In this document: one piece after another, positions 28,029-36,286 of the stretch
Numbering within the stretch: position 1 is the first letter of the stretch
How the letters are laid out: each line of letters starts with the position of its first letter
DNA from: an uncultured Fulvivirga sp.
GTDB taxonomy: Bacteria > Bacteroidota > Bacteroidia > Cytophagales > Cyclobacteriaceae
Assembly: GCA_947500555.1 (NCBI GenBank)
Contig: CANMSE010000007.1
Location: 1-64,000 of the forward strand
Length of the DNA: 64,000 nucleotides
Reading direction: 5' to 3'
The notes under the pieces: model-generated
What the model was told of the DNA's origin: nothing
The model's database searches: none
Seen by the model: only the letters and a program-made list of their open reading frames with translations
Position numbers and translations under genes: made by a program

Positions 28029-30480
28029 CATACTTATACTCTGCTGCCTCTTCAGTATCGTTTCATATGGACAGTATTCACTATCAGGAACTGTGCTTGA
28101 CGGAGAAGTCAATAAAACTATAGGCAATGCCGAAGTCTTTAACAAAGAAGTAGGTCGTCTCGTCAGAACTGACGCTAAAGGAAAGTTTGCTTTTCAGGAT
28201 TTACCAGCTGGCAAATACACTCTCGTAGTATTTGTAACAGGGTATAATGTACTCGAACAAGTATTTGATCTTGATGAAAACACACTGACTCAACTAGAGC
28301 TCCAGCCTTATAGTGATGAACTTTCTGAAGTAGTGATTTCTCAAAAACGAGAGGAGGTTTTTCGTCTCAACCGTTTAAACCCGGTAGAAGGAACTGCCAT
28401 CTATGCCGGTAAAAAATCTGAAGTAATATTGGTTGATCAAATTGTAGGTAATGTATCCGCTAACAACGCACGTCAAATCTACTCGCAAGTGGTTGGACTC
28501 AATATCTATGAAAATGGTGATGCCGGTCTGCAACTAAATGTAGGTGGTAGAGGGCTTGATCCGAATAGAACTTCAAATTTCAATACAAGACAAAATGGAT
28601 ACGACATTAGTGCAGATGTATTGGGTTATCCCGAAAGCTATTACACCCCTCCTGCTGAAGCATTAAGTCAGATAGAAGTGGTGAGAGGGGCTGCTTCGTT
28701 ACAGTATGGAACTCAATTTGGCGGGCTATTGAACTTCAAATTCAAGAACCCAAATCCAGTAAAAAAACTAGAATGGATATCAAGACAGTCTTATGGATCA
28801 TTTAATCTTTTCACCAGTTTCAATAGTATTTCTGGTACTGTTGGAAAATTTAGCTATTACACCTATTTAAACTACAAGCAAGGAGATGGATTTCGCCCAA
28901 ATTCAGCCTTCGAGTCAAAAAATCATTTCGCATCATTGAACTACGACTTTGGCAACAATACTTCGTTGACATTTGAAAGTACCTACCTTAACTACCTTGC
29001 AGAACAAGCAGGCGGCTTAACGGATACACAGTTTAACCAAGATATAAACCAAAGTAATAGAGATCGAAATTGGTTTTCCGTGGACTGGCACTTGTTCGCG
29101 TTGAAGTTCAAGAAAAAGATATCTTATAAAACTGATTTTAGTCTCAATCTATTCGGACTTGATGCACAGCGTGACGCTCTGGGATTTAGAGGTGACCCGA
29201 GAGATCCTCAGTCTAATCCTATGACAGCTATTGATGACCCAAATTCAATAACCAGAGACTTAATTCAAGGACATTTCAACAATTGGGGGGCTGAATCACG
29301 TATTCTAACGAGATATAAACTAGGTCAGAAAGATGCCGTTTTTCTAATCGGGTCAAAATATTATCAATCGAAAAACACCTATAGACAAGGCCCAGGTACT
29401 AATGGCTCTGATTCCAATTTTAGTTTTACTAATATAGATTTTCCGAATTATCCCAATCAAGCTGACTTTGACCTACCCAATTTTAATCTTGCGTTCTTCG
29501 CTGAGAATATCTTCTTTGTAACAGATAAATTCTCACTCACACCTGGCTTCAGATACGAATATATTCGTACCGAGTCTGAAGGGGACTATGTCGAACTGGG
29601 ATTCGATGGTGCAGGAGAAGTAATATCAAGACTAGATACCTCAGATAATCGATCATTTAATCGGGCAATAGCATTATTTGGTTTGGGAGCTAGTCATCAA
29701 TATTCTGAGTCACTAGAACTTTATGCAAATATCTCTCAAAACTACAGATCTGTGACATTTAGTGATATAAGAGTGGTTAATCCAAGTTTTATTATAGACG
29801 CGAACATATCAGATGAAAGAGGTTTTACTAGCGACATAGGTATCAGGGGTAAATGGAGAAAAAAACTATCCTTTGATGTCAGTGGTTTTATCATCAATTA
29901 TAACGACAGAATTGGAACCATATTAGTTGGCGAAGGGCCAGATAAGGGAGATAGAGTTAGAAAAAATATTGGTGATGCATTTATTTATGGGTTTGAATCA
30001 TTTATCGAGTGGAATACACTTAAAAATGGGGACATTGAGCAGCAATGGTTTACATTAAACCCTTTTCTTAATCTGGCTATTACTCAATCTCAATATCTCA
30101 ATAGCGAAGAGAATAATGTTAAGGGTAAAATGGTTGAATTTATTCCTTTAATTAACCTAAAAACCGGAGTACGATTCGGCTATAAAAATTTCCTTGGAAA
30201 CCTGCAGTTTACCCATCTATCAAAGCAATATACTGATGCGGAAAATAGTCAGGTGCCCGAAACCGGAGACAGTAGAGAAGGAACTATAGGTGAAATTCCA
30301 GCTTATAGCATCATGGATTTATCTCTCTCCTATCGTTTCAGACAATTCACTTTAGAGACTGGGTCAAATAATTTACTGAATGAAAAATACTTCACAAGGA
30401 GAGCTACAGGATACCCTGGTCCTGGAATCATTCCTTCAGACCCTAGAAGCTTTTACGTGGCTTTAGAGGTCAAACTATAA
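28006..30480 (+). CDS. TonB-dependent outer-membrane receptor (FecA-like)
   Basis: 824 residues. After the signal peptide (VSYGQ) come a carboxypeptidase-regulatory-like domain (~25-105), a plug (about 115-245: IYSQVVGLNIYENGDAGLQLNVGGRGLDPNRTS split by normal spacing) and a 22-strand-type barrel ending FYVALEVKL with an aromatic-rich terminal strand. The plug signature GRGLDPNRTSNFNTRQNGYD resembles ferric-dicitrate receptors. It imports an iron chelate with energy from TonB-ExbBD. The ATG (two in tandem) lies 23 bases inside the HTTM gene, so the four genes are translationally linked. Confidence 0.88.
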   Translation: MMRLKAYSILILCCLFSIVSYGQYSLSGTVLDGEVNKTIGNAEVFNKEVGRLVRTDAKGKFAFQDLPAGKYTLVVFVTGYNVLEQVFDLDENTLTQLELQPYSDELSEVVISQKREEVFRLNRLNPVEGTAIYAGKKSEVILVDQIVGNVSANNARQIYSQVVGLNIYENGDAGLQLNVGGRGLDPNRTSNFNTRQNGYDISADVLGYPESYYTPPAEALSQIEVVRGAASLQYGTQFGGLLNFKFKNPNPVKKLEWISRQSYGSFNLFTSFNSISGTVGKFSYYTYLNYKQGDGFRPNSAFESKNHFASLNYDFGNNTSLTFESTYLNYLAEQAGGLTDTQFNQDINQSNRDRNWFSVDWHLFALKFKKKISYKTDFSLNLFGLDAQRDALGFRGDPRDPQSNPMTAIDDPNSITRDLIQGHFNNWGAESRILTRYKLGQKDAVFLIGSKYYQSKNTYRQGPGTNGSDSNFSFTNIDFPNYPNQADFDLPNFNLAFFAENIFFVTDKFSLTPGFRYEYIRTESEGDYVELGFDGAGEVISRLDTSDNRSFNRAIALFGLGASHQYSESLELYANISQNYRSVTFSDIRVVNPSFIIDANISDERGFTSDIGIRGKWRKKLSFDVSGFIINYNDRIGTILVGEGPDKGDRVRKNIGDAFIYGFESFIEWNTLKNGDIEQQWFTLNPFLNLAITQSQYLNSEENNVKGKMVEFIPLINLKTGVRFGYKNFLGNLQFTHLSKQYTDAENSQVPETGDSREGTIGEIPAYSIMDLSLSYRFRQFTLETGSNNLLNEKYFTRRATGYPGPGIIPSDPRSFYVALEVKL

Positions 30481-30631
30481 TCCTTGTTATCTAGGCATAC
30501 ACAGATCTAATAAAACATTTTCGCTAAATAATTGTATTTTATTTTTGATATAGCTAAGTTAAGTAGTTATAAGCAAGTATTTTCAGTTAGAATCAGCGTA
30601 GAAGGGAACTTCTAAAACGAATCCAGAAAGA

Positions 30632-31747
30632 ATGACAGACGAAGAATCACGATTGGCAGAAATCAAGGCATATCAGATTCTTGATACCCCTCCAGAAAAA
30701 GAACTAGACGAACTTGCGGAAATAGCATCGTTTGTTTGTGACGTTCCAATATCATTAATCACAATTGTAGATAAAGATCGCCAATGGTTTAAGGCAAATA
30801 AAGGACTCAATAGTATTCAAACGGCTCGGAAGGACTCTTTCTGTCAACATGCCCTGCACAAACCCGAAGAGATTTTAGTGGTCAATGATTCACTTAAAGA
30901 TCCCCGCTTTAAGGATAATTTATTGGTCAAATCTGATCCAAATATTCGCTTTTATGCAGGCGCACCACTTGTCACACCAAAAGGTAATGCACTGGGCACT
31001 TTATGTGTAATAGACAGGAAACCTAGAACCATTACTCCAAATCAGAAAAGTGTTCTTAAGTTATTAGCCAAGAAAGCAATGGATTATCTGAACACAAGGA
31101 AATTATTGATTCAGCAAAACAATACCATCGAGACTAGTGCCAAGAAACTTAAAAAGCTAACTGACAATGTACCTGGAGGTATTTTTCAATTAAAAATGAC
31201 ACCTGAAGGCAAAATGTCATTTGATTTTCTAAGTAGTGGAATGAAAACATTACATCCTACACTTGATTTAGAAGAATGGAAAAATTCACCAGAGATAGGT
31301 TTTGCTCTTATGCATCCTGAAGATGTTTTGCCACTTCAACAGAGTATGGAAGACTCCTTTAAAAACCTTACTTTGTTATATCACGAATATCGAGTAGAAG
31401 AAAACGATAGCTATAAATGGCACCTTATAAAAGCTGAACCTGAAAGATTAAAGAATGGTAATGTTGTGTGGTATGGTAGTTTCCAGGACATCACACATAA
31501 AATAGAATACGAGAAAGCGATGGAGCAAATAGCATTTGACATTTCTCATATCCTTCGAAGACCGGTAACTAGCCTATTAGGATTAAGCCAGCTTATTGAT
31601 AAAGACAAAGGAATTAAAAAATCTGAGTTGAAAGAATATGTTGGCTATATTAAAACCATGTCAAAAGAGCTAAACGAATTTACAAGTGAGTTAAATGCTA
31701 TTTATGACAAAAAAAGAGAGCAAATCGTTTCTCGAAATGTCCCCTAA
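30632..31747 (+). CDS. GAF-PAS-HisKA sensor protein lacking a kinase ATPase domain
   Basis: 371 residues, soluble. GAF domain ~20-155 (SLITIVDKDRQWFKANKG, FYAGAPLVTPKGNALGTLCVID), coiled linker, PAS fold ~170-290 (GSFQDITHKIEYEKAMEQIAFDIS, typical PAS-to-helix exit), then a HisKA-like H-box DISHILRRPVTSLLGLSQL with His306. It stops after the dimerization helices, with no N, G1 or G2 box, and the frame is intact to its stop, so the HATPase is absent rather than frameshifted. It directly precedes the LuxR-type regulator gene (78 bases), a likely partner. Confidence 0.85.
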   Translation: MTDEESRLAEIKAYQILDTPPEKELDELAEIASFVCDVPISLITIVDKDRQWFKANKGLNSIQTARKDSFCQHALHKPEEILVVNDSLKDPRFKDNLLVKSDPNIRFYAGAPLVTPKGNALGTLCVIDRKPRTITPNQKSVLKLLAKKAMDYLNTRKLLIQQNNTIETSAKKLKKLTDNVPGGIFQLKMTPEGKMSFDFLSSGMKTLHPTLDLEEWKNSPEIGFALMHPEDVLPLQQSMEDSFKNLTLLYHEYRVEENDSYKWHLIKAEPERLKNGNVVWYGSFQDITHKIEYEKAMEQIAFDISHILRRPVTSLLGLSQLIDKDKGIKKSELKEYVGYIKTMSKELNEFTSELNAIYDKKREQIVSRNVP

Positions 31748-31767
31748 GAAAAATTTTTAATAAAACG

Positions 31768-31798
31768 TTGGGAGCTTTAATCAAGGAATATATCTTTG
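31768..31798 (+). promoter_or_regulatory. Promoter of LuxR-type response regulator
   Basis: TTG (31768-31770), 20 bases, TATCTTTG (31791-31798), a perfect TAnnTTTG box. The predicted transcription start lies inside the adjacent palindrome. Confidence 0.75.
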
Positions 31799-31818
31799 TT
31801 TAGATTAAGTCTAAATAA
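31796..31818. promoter_or_regulatory. Iron-box-like operator of response regulator gene
   Basis: Contains TTTAGATTAAGTCTAAA, perfect at every fixed position of TTTAGAnTnAnTCTAAA. It abuts the -7 box and ends six bases before the TTG start codon, the best placed and best conserved site together with the one at 34012. Confidence 0.75.
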
Positions 31819-31824
31819 AAATAA

Positions 31825-32451
31825 TTGAAAACTTCTGTTCTCATTGTAGATCCTCAATTTCTAACCCGAAATGGATTATTTCATTTGCTGGATAATGTGG
31901 ACCAGCTGGAGATTGAAATGACGGAAGAGTTATGCGAGGATATTGACTATGCACAATTTGATGTGATCATAGCAGATTACTTAAAACCTTACACTGGTTT
32001 AGTCAAAAAAGACTTTAGTAAAATGCTTCTAAGAGAGTATGGCAACAAGGTGCTGATAATTTCTGCTGATTATAACAAAAGGAGAATTAAAGAAGTGATT
32101 AGCGCAGGAGCTTCGGGTTACCTGACCAAAGATTGCATACCTGATGAAATTCTTTCTGCTGTTGAAATGATTTCTAAAGGGAATCGCTTCTACTGTAATA
32201 AGGTTTTGGAAATGCTCACACACGTAGAAGGAAATGATCCAAATGATTGCGCTCCAGCAAACCTTTCAGAGCGGGAAATAGAAATACTTAAACTGATTGC
32301 GAATGGCTCTAGCTCATTAAAAATTGCAGATCAGCTACATATAAGTGTCCATACTGTTAACTCTCATCGAAAGAACATTCTGAAAAAGCTAAAATTGAAA
32401 TCACCTACTCAACTGGTAGCCTATGCCCATGAAATTGGTCTAATTAATTGA
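31825..32451 (+). CDS. NarL/LuxR-type response regulator
   Basis: 208 residues, TTG start. Receiver domain 1-120: Asp9, phospho-acceptor Asp51, Ser80 and Lys102 are in the right places, though the usual acidic pair near the start is reduced to one Asp. The C-terminal HTH (about 145-205) is a textbook LuxR domain (LSEREIEILKLIANGSSSLKIADQLHISVHTVNSHRKNILKKL). The upstream GAF-PAS-HisKA gene is the natural partner candidate. The operator at its promoter suggests metal-controlled expression, so it may pass on an iron signal; target genes are unknown. Confidence 0.9.
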   Translation: MKTSVLIVDPQFLTRNGLFHLLDNVDQLEIEMTEELCEDIDYAQFDVIIADYLKPYTGLVKKDFSKMLLREYGNKVLIISADYNKRRIKEVISAGASGYLTKDCIPDEILSAVEMISKGNRFYCNKVLEMLTHVEGNDPNDCAPANLSEREIEILKLIANGSSSLKIADQLHISVHTVNSHRKNILKKLKLKSPTQLVAYAHEIGLIN

Positions 32452-32460
32452 TCAGCTGAA

Positions 32461-33843
32461 TCAAGAAGTCACAACTTGAGGCTCCCTCGCAATTGAATTG
32501 CCTGAAAGCTTTTTGAAAAGCTTCATTGTCACCAAAAGTATCCAAATAGTAACTATTACATCAATGAGTGTTGATCCATAATACACCCACTCTACTCCAA
32601 AATACCCAGGTAGAATCAGCATCACAGGTACATAAAAAACCAGCTGACGGGCAAGTCCAATAATACTACCGTATTTTTCTTCTTTGATGGCAGGAAAAAA
32701 GGTAAGTGTCATGAATACTAAAGGCAAAATTGGTAATACAAGCATATAGATTCTTAGGTTCATCAAATCTGAAGCGGTAAAAGTCATATCAGGCAACGCC
32801 AAGTGCATACTCTCTGCAGGGAAAAGCGTTAACATTAACCAGAAAGGCAATACAAGATATAACCCTGTTTTTGTAAATAGAACCAAGCTATCCTTGACCC
32901 TGTCAAACTGGCCAGCTCCAAAGTTGATACCTAATACCGGCTGTAGGGCTCGCATCAATCCAAACAGCGGAGTCATCAGAAAAAATAAAAATCGATTGGC
33001 CGCTGCAAAAAATGCTAGATCATGGTCCGTACCATGATTTACTATGGCATTAAATACTACAATAGCTTGTACGAGCCCCATAATAGTCATTATAAAGCCC
33101 GGAAAACCCATTTTAAGTATCGCCTGAAAAACTCTCTTATCATAAGTGAGCGATTTCATATTGACCTCAAAAGAAGCTTTTCCTCTTTTAAAATAAATGT
33201 ATCCCACTATTGAGTATATGGCCATTCCTATATTAGTGCCCCATGCAGCTCCTGCCACTCCCATATCAAAAATGACTATAAAAACAGGTGTTAGAATGAT
33301 ATTGACAATTAGTCCATAGCTCATCATAATGGCGGCTGTTTTCATTTTACCTTCACCTCTAATGATCATATTTAATGTAAGGCCGTATACCCAAAAAGGA
33401 GCTGATAGCATAGTGATTCTAAAGTAGGTGACGCCTTCAGTCAAAATATCACCGCTTCCACCCATCATTTTGATTAGAGGTTCACCAAGGAAATAAGCAG
33501 GCAAAGCGATTACCACAGTGCCAATAATTGCAAATAGCGTAGCATTGGAGAGAATCTTTGATTGAGTATCCCAATCATCATTCCCCAGGGCAATACTTAA
33601 CAAATTTGCGGCACCTGTACCTGCCCATGCCCCGAATCCCATTAAAATAGAAGTCAATGGATAGGCTAAAGCCACACCCGATAACGCTATTTCGTCCATG
33701 AGTTGACCGATATAAACGGTGTCCATAAATGCATTTAAACCAAACAACACCATAGCAGCGATAGCGGGGAGCGAAAGCTTCCACATCACTTTTGTCAAAG
33801 GCTCAGTAAGTATATAGTGTTTTTGATGGTCTTTAAAATCCAT
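32461..33843 (-). CDS. MATE family efflux transporter
   Basis: 460 residues with 12 predicted membrane helices in two homologous halves. LSLPAIAAMVLFGLNAFMDTVYIGQ at the start and the mid-protein AAANRFLFFLMTPLFGLMRALQPVLG are typical of the Na+- or H+-coupled multidrug exporters of the MATE/DinF group. Candidate substrates are cationic drugs or small metabolites. It is divergent from the HmuR-like receptor gene, with a 196-base palindrome-rich gap in between; convergent with the response regulator gene. Confidence 0.9.
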   Translation of the reverse strand: MDFKDHQKHYILTEPLTKVMWKLSLPAIAAMVLFGLNAFMDTVYIGQLMDEIALSGVALAYPLTSILMGFGAWAGTGAANLLSIALGNDDWDTQSKILSNATLFAIIGTVVIALPAYFLGEPLIKMMGGSGDILTEGVTYFRITMLSAPFWVYGLTLNMIIRGEGKMKTAAIMMSYGLIVNIILTPVFIVIFDMGVAGAAWGTNIGMAIYSIVGYIYFKRGKASFEVNMKSLTYDKRVFQAILKMGFPGFIMTIMGLVQAIVVFNAIVNHGTDHDLAFFAAANRFLFFLMTPLFGLMRALQPVLGINFGAGQFDRVKDSLVLFTKTGLYLVLPFWLMLTLFPAESMHLALPDMTFTASDLMNLRIYMLVLPILPLVFMTLTFFPAIKEEKYGSIIGLARQLVFYVPVMLILPGYFGVEWVYYGSTLIDVIVTIWILLVTMKLFKKLSGNSIAREPQVVTS

Positions 33844-33897
33844 TCCGGCTAATTTTTTTTACAATACAACACAATTAGAGCCTATGCAACAAGAGTA

Positions 33898-33913
33898 TTA
33901 AGATCGGTCTTAA
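33898..33913. repeat. Inverted repeat in MATE/TonB intergenic region
   Basis: TTAAGA and TCTTAA arms around TCGG. It could be an operator for the MATE gene. Distinct in sequence from the iron-box-like sites. Confidence 0.35.
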
Positions 33914-33940
33914 AATAGGATATTATACTTTCCTACAAAG

Positions 33941-33956
33941 TCACTACTAGTAGTGA
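33941..33956. repeat. Perfect 16-base palindrome upstream of HmuR-like receptor
   Basis: TCACTACTAGTAGTGA is its own reverse complement. It lies 23 bases upstream of the -33 element, the position of an activator site. The binding protein is unknown. Confidence 0.55.
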
Positions 33957-33978
33957 TTAAAACCCCTACCTCTAGCGA

Positions 33979-34009
33979 TTGACTAGCCGTGCAATCGCCT
34001 CTACATTTG
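33979..34009 (+). promoter_or_regulatory. Promoter of HmuR-like receptor operon
   Basis: TTG (33979-33981), 20 bases, TACATTTG (34002-34009). A 7-base inverted repeat GCGATTG (33975-33981) / CAATCGC (33992-33998) overlaps the -33 element and the spacer. Confidence 0.75.
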
Positions 34010-34011
34010 CA

Positions 34012-34034
34012 TTGTTTAGAATTAATCTAAATAA
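34012..34034. promoter_or_regulatory. Iron-box-like operator of HmuR-like receptor operon
   Basis: Contains TTTAGAATTAATCTAAA, a perfect match at all fixed positions, and starts two bases after the -7 box. The ATG follows five bases downstream. Confidence 0.75.
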
Positions 34035-34039
34035 TTACA

Positions 34040-36286
34040 ATGAGACTAGTACTTATCTTCCTTCTGACCTCCATATCACTTCATGCCCAAGTAAGTGTAA
34101 AACTTGTTGACAACACTGAGCAAGTGATAGAGGGCGTTCAGGTAGTGTTTTTCAATGATAAAAATCAGCAGCATGTAGCAGTAAGTAATGAGTTAGGAGA
34201 AGCCAGGTGCAATTTCTCCCCTCCAATTAAAGTCACGGCTTCGCACATTAGTTATCAACCAATACAGAAAACACTACAATCATCTTTTCAAGAGCTGACA
34301 ATGAGCCCTTCCTACTTATCATTGGATGAAGTAGTAGTAACGGGGCAATACACTCCTCAATCAGCTAAAAATTCCGTCTATAAGGTTAGAACTATTAATG
34401 CAGAACGGCTTGAGAGTCAGGGAGCCAATACCTTGCAGGATGTGCTATCCAATGAATTAAATATTCGTTTTGGTCGGGATAATGTCCTGGGAACATCAGG
34501 TTTAAGTATTCAAGGAGTATCAGGTCAAAATGTAAAAGTCCTCATTGACGGAGTACCTATGGTTGGCCGAAGTGGTGTAGCCAACGAAATTGATATTAAC
34601 CAGATCAATGTCAATACCATTGAACGCATAGAAATAGTGGAAGGGCCTATGGCAGTCAATTTTGGAGCAGATGCACTAGCCGGAGTGATTAATATCATCA
34701 CCAAAAAAGGTAATGGCGCCAAGTTGTCCGCCAATCTTACTTTGCAGGAAGAGACGGTAGAAGACAATTACTCCTTATTTGATGAAGGAATACATAATGC
34801 CAGCCTTACCGTGGGCAGCAATGTAACAGAGCACATTTATATACAGGCAGAAGGTCGTATCAATCATTTTGGCGGTTGGGTAGGTGATGAAACAAGTTTC
34901 TCCGATCGAAATCGCCAGTGGTATCCAAAGACTCAACATTTTGGAAGTGGTCTTGTGCGCTACGCTAAGGATAATTTCTCTATTCATTACCGACTTGATC
35001 ATTTGAATGAGACTATAAGCAACCTCGGAAGTATCAATAACCTTGACCCAAATACTGAGCCCTTTTCAAGCGATCAGGAATTTATCAGCCATCGATGGAT
35101 GCACCAACTTCAAGCAGAGTGGCAGGTGGGTAATTGGTTAGTGAATCCTGTCATCTCTTTTACAGATTATGAAAGAGTAACTGAAGGCTTTACTACATTC
35201 ATTGAGAGTGATCTGGAAACCAATCGTAGAGAAATTCAAACTACTTACTACCAAACTGTATTTTTCAGAAATACCGCAAGCATAAACACGCTACCTTGGG
35301 GAAGTATGCAATTGGGAGTAGATGGCTCACTTGATACAGGTGGAGGTTCTACACTCAGTGAGGGGAAAAAAGAGGCTGAAGACCTTGCATTTTTTGCTTC
35401 TTCAGAAATAACATTAGGTGAAAATTTAGCTGTAAGACCCGGTATTCGCTATGGTTATAATAGTCTTTATGCCACAGAGCCAACCCCCTCAGTAAATGTA
35501 AAGTATGACTTTAATAAAAACACCCAGATGCGACTTGGTTATGGTCGTGGTTTTAGGGTACCTTCTCTTCGCGAACTGTATCATGAATTTATTGACTCCA
35601 ATCATAACCTAATCGGTAACCCTGAGTTGACCCCTGAGTTTTCACACAACATTAATGCAGACCTAACCAGATCATTTGAAAAACTACATTTCAAGACTTC
35701 TCTTTCAGGATTTTATAATCATATCAATGACCGCATTACATTTTTCACTCCACAAGAGAGTAATGCCGCCACCACTTACCTTAACCTCCAGGAGTTTCGG
35801 TCCACAGGCGGAACTGTCAATACCACATGGGCAAATCATGGATGGAACATCAATACCGGAGTGGCTTACATTGGAAGATACCAGCGTCTAAATGAAGAAG
35901 AAACTGTACCAAACTTCATTTTTAACTGGGAGGTAAATACTAACCTTTCTTATCGTATCGCTGCATCAAATACTACGCTGTCTGCTTTTTACAAATTTAA
36001 TGGCCCTCTAAAAGACTACAGGCTGGTAGATCCTGACGAGGATGGAGAGTTCACACCTGCACTTCAAGGAATCGATAGTTTTCATCTGTTGGATGTAACT
36101 ATCAATCAAAGAATTAAAAAGTTATTGGATCTGACATTAGGGGCGAGAAATCTTTTCAATGTCACAGCGGTAGACAACAACTTCAGCTCCGGTGGGGCTC
36201 ACTCGGGAGGCGGGGGAAGCACTTCGGTGGGCTATGGCACAAGTTTTTTTATACGACTCAATTATCAATTCAAAACAAACAACTAA
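34040..36286 (+). CDS. TonB-dependent receptor (HmuR-like, heme/iron)
   Basis: 748 residues. Signal peptide (SLHAQ), short carboxypeptidase-regulatory-like domain (~20-95), TonB box-like DEVVVTGQ, plug (~105-230: LQDVLSNELNIRFGRDNVLGTSGLSIQGVSGQNVKVLIDGVP) and a barrel. GLY-rich tail SGGAHSGGGGSTSVGYG precedes the last strand FFIRLNYQF. The next gene encodes a HmuY-like heme-binding lipoprotein, so heme is the most likely cargo, by analogy with the HmuR-HmuY pair of Porphyromonas. The stop codon is directly followed by the next ATG. Confidence 0.85.
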   Translation: MRLVLIFLLTSISLHAQVSVKLVDNTEQVIEGVQVVFFNDKNQQHVAVSNELGEARCNFSPPIKVTASHISYQPIQKTLQSSFQELTMSPSYLSLDEVVVTGQYTPQSAKNSVYKVRTINAERLESQGANTLQDVLSNELNIRFGRDNVLGTSGLSIQGVSGQNVKVLIDGVPMVGRSGVANEIDINQINVNTIERIEIVEGPMAVNFGADALAGVINIITKKGNGAKLSANLTLQEETVEDNYSLFDEGIHNASLTVGSNVTEHIYIQAEGRINHFGGWVGDETSFSDRNRQWYPKTQHFGSGLVRYAKDNFSIHYRLDHLNETISNLGSINNLDPNTEPFSSDQEFISHRWMHQLQAEWQVGNWLVNPVISFTDYERVTEGFTTFIESDLETNRREIQTTYYQTVFFRNTASINTLPWGSMQLGVDGSLDTGGGSTLSEGKKEAEDLAFFASSEITLGENLAVRPGIRYGYNSLYATEPTPSVNVKYDFNKNTQMRLGYGRGFRVPSLRELYHEFIDSNHNLIGNPELTPEFSHNINADLTRSFEKLHFKTSLSGFYNHINDRITFFTPQESNAATTYLNLQEFRSTGGTVNTTWANHGWNINTGVAYIGRYQRLNEEETVPNFIFNWEVNTNLSYRIAASNTTLSAFYKFNGPLKDYRLVDPDEDGEFTPALQGIDSFHLLDVTINQRIKKLLDLTLGARNLFNVTAVDNNFSSGGAHSGGGGSTSVGYGTSFFIRLNYQFKTNN

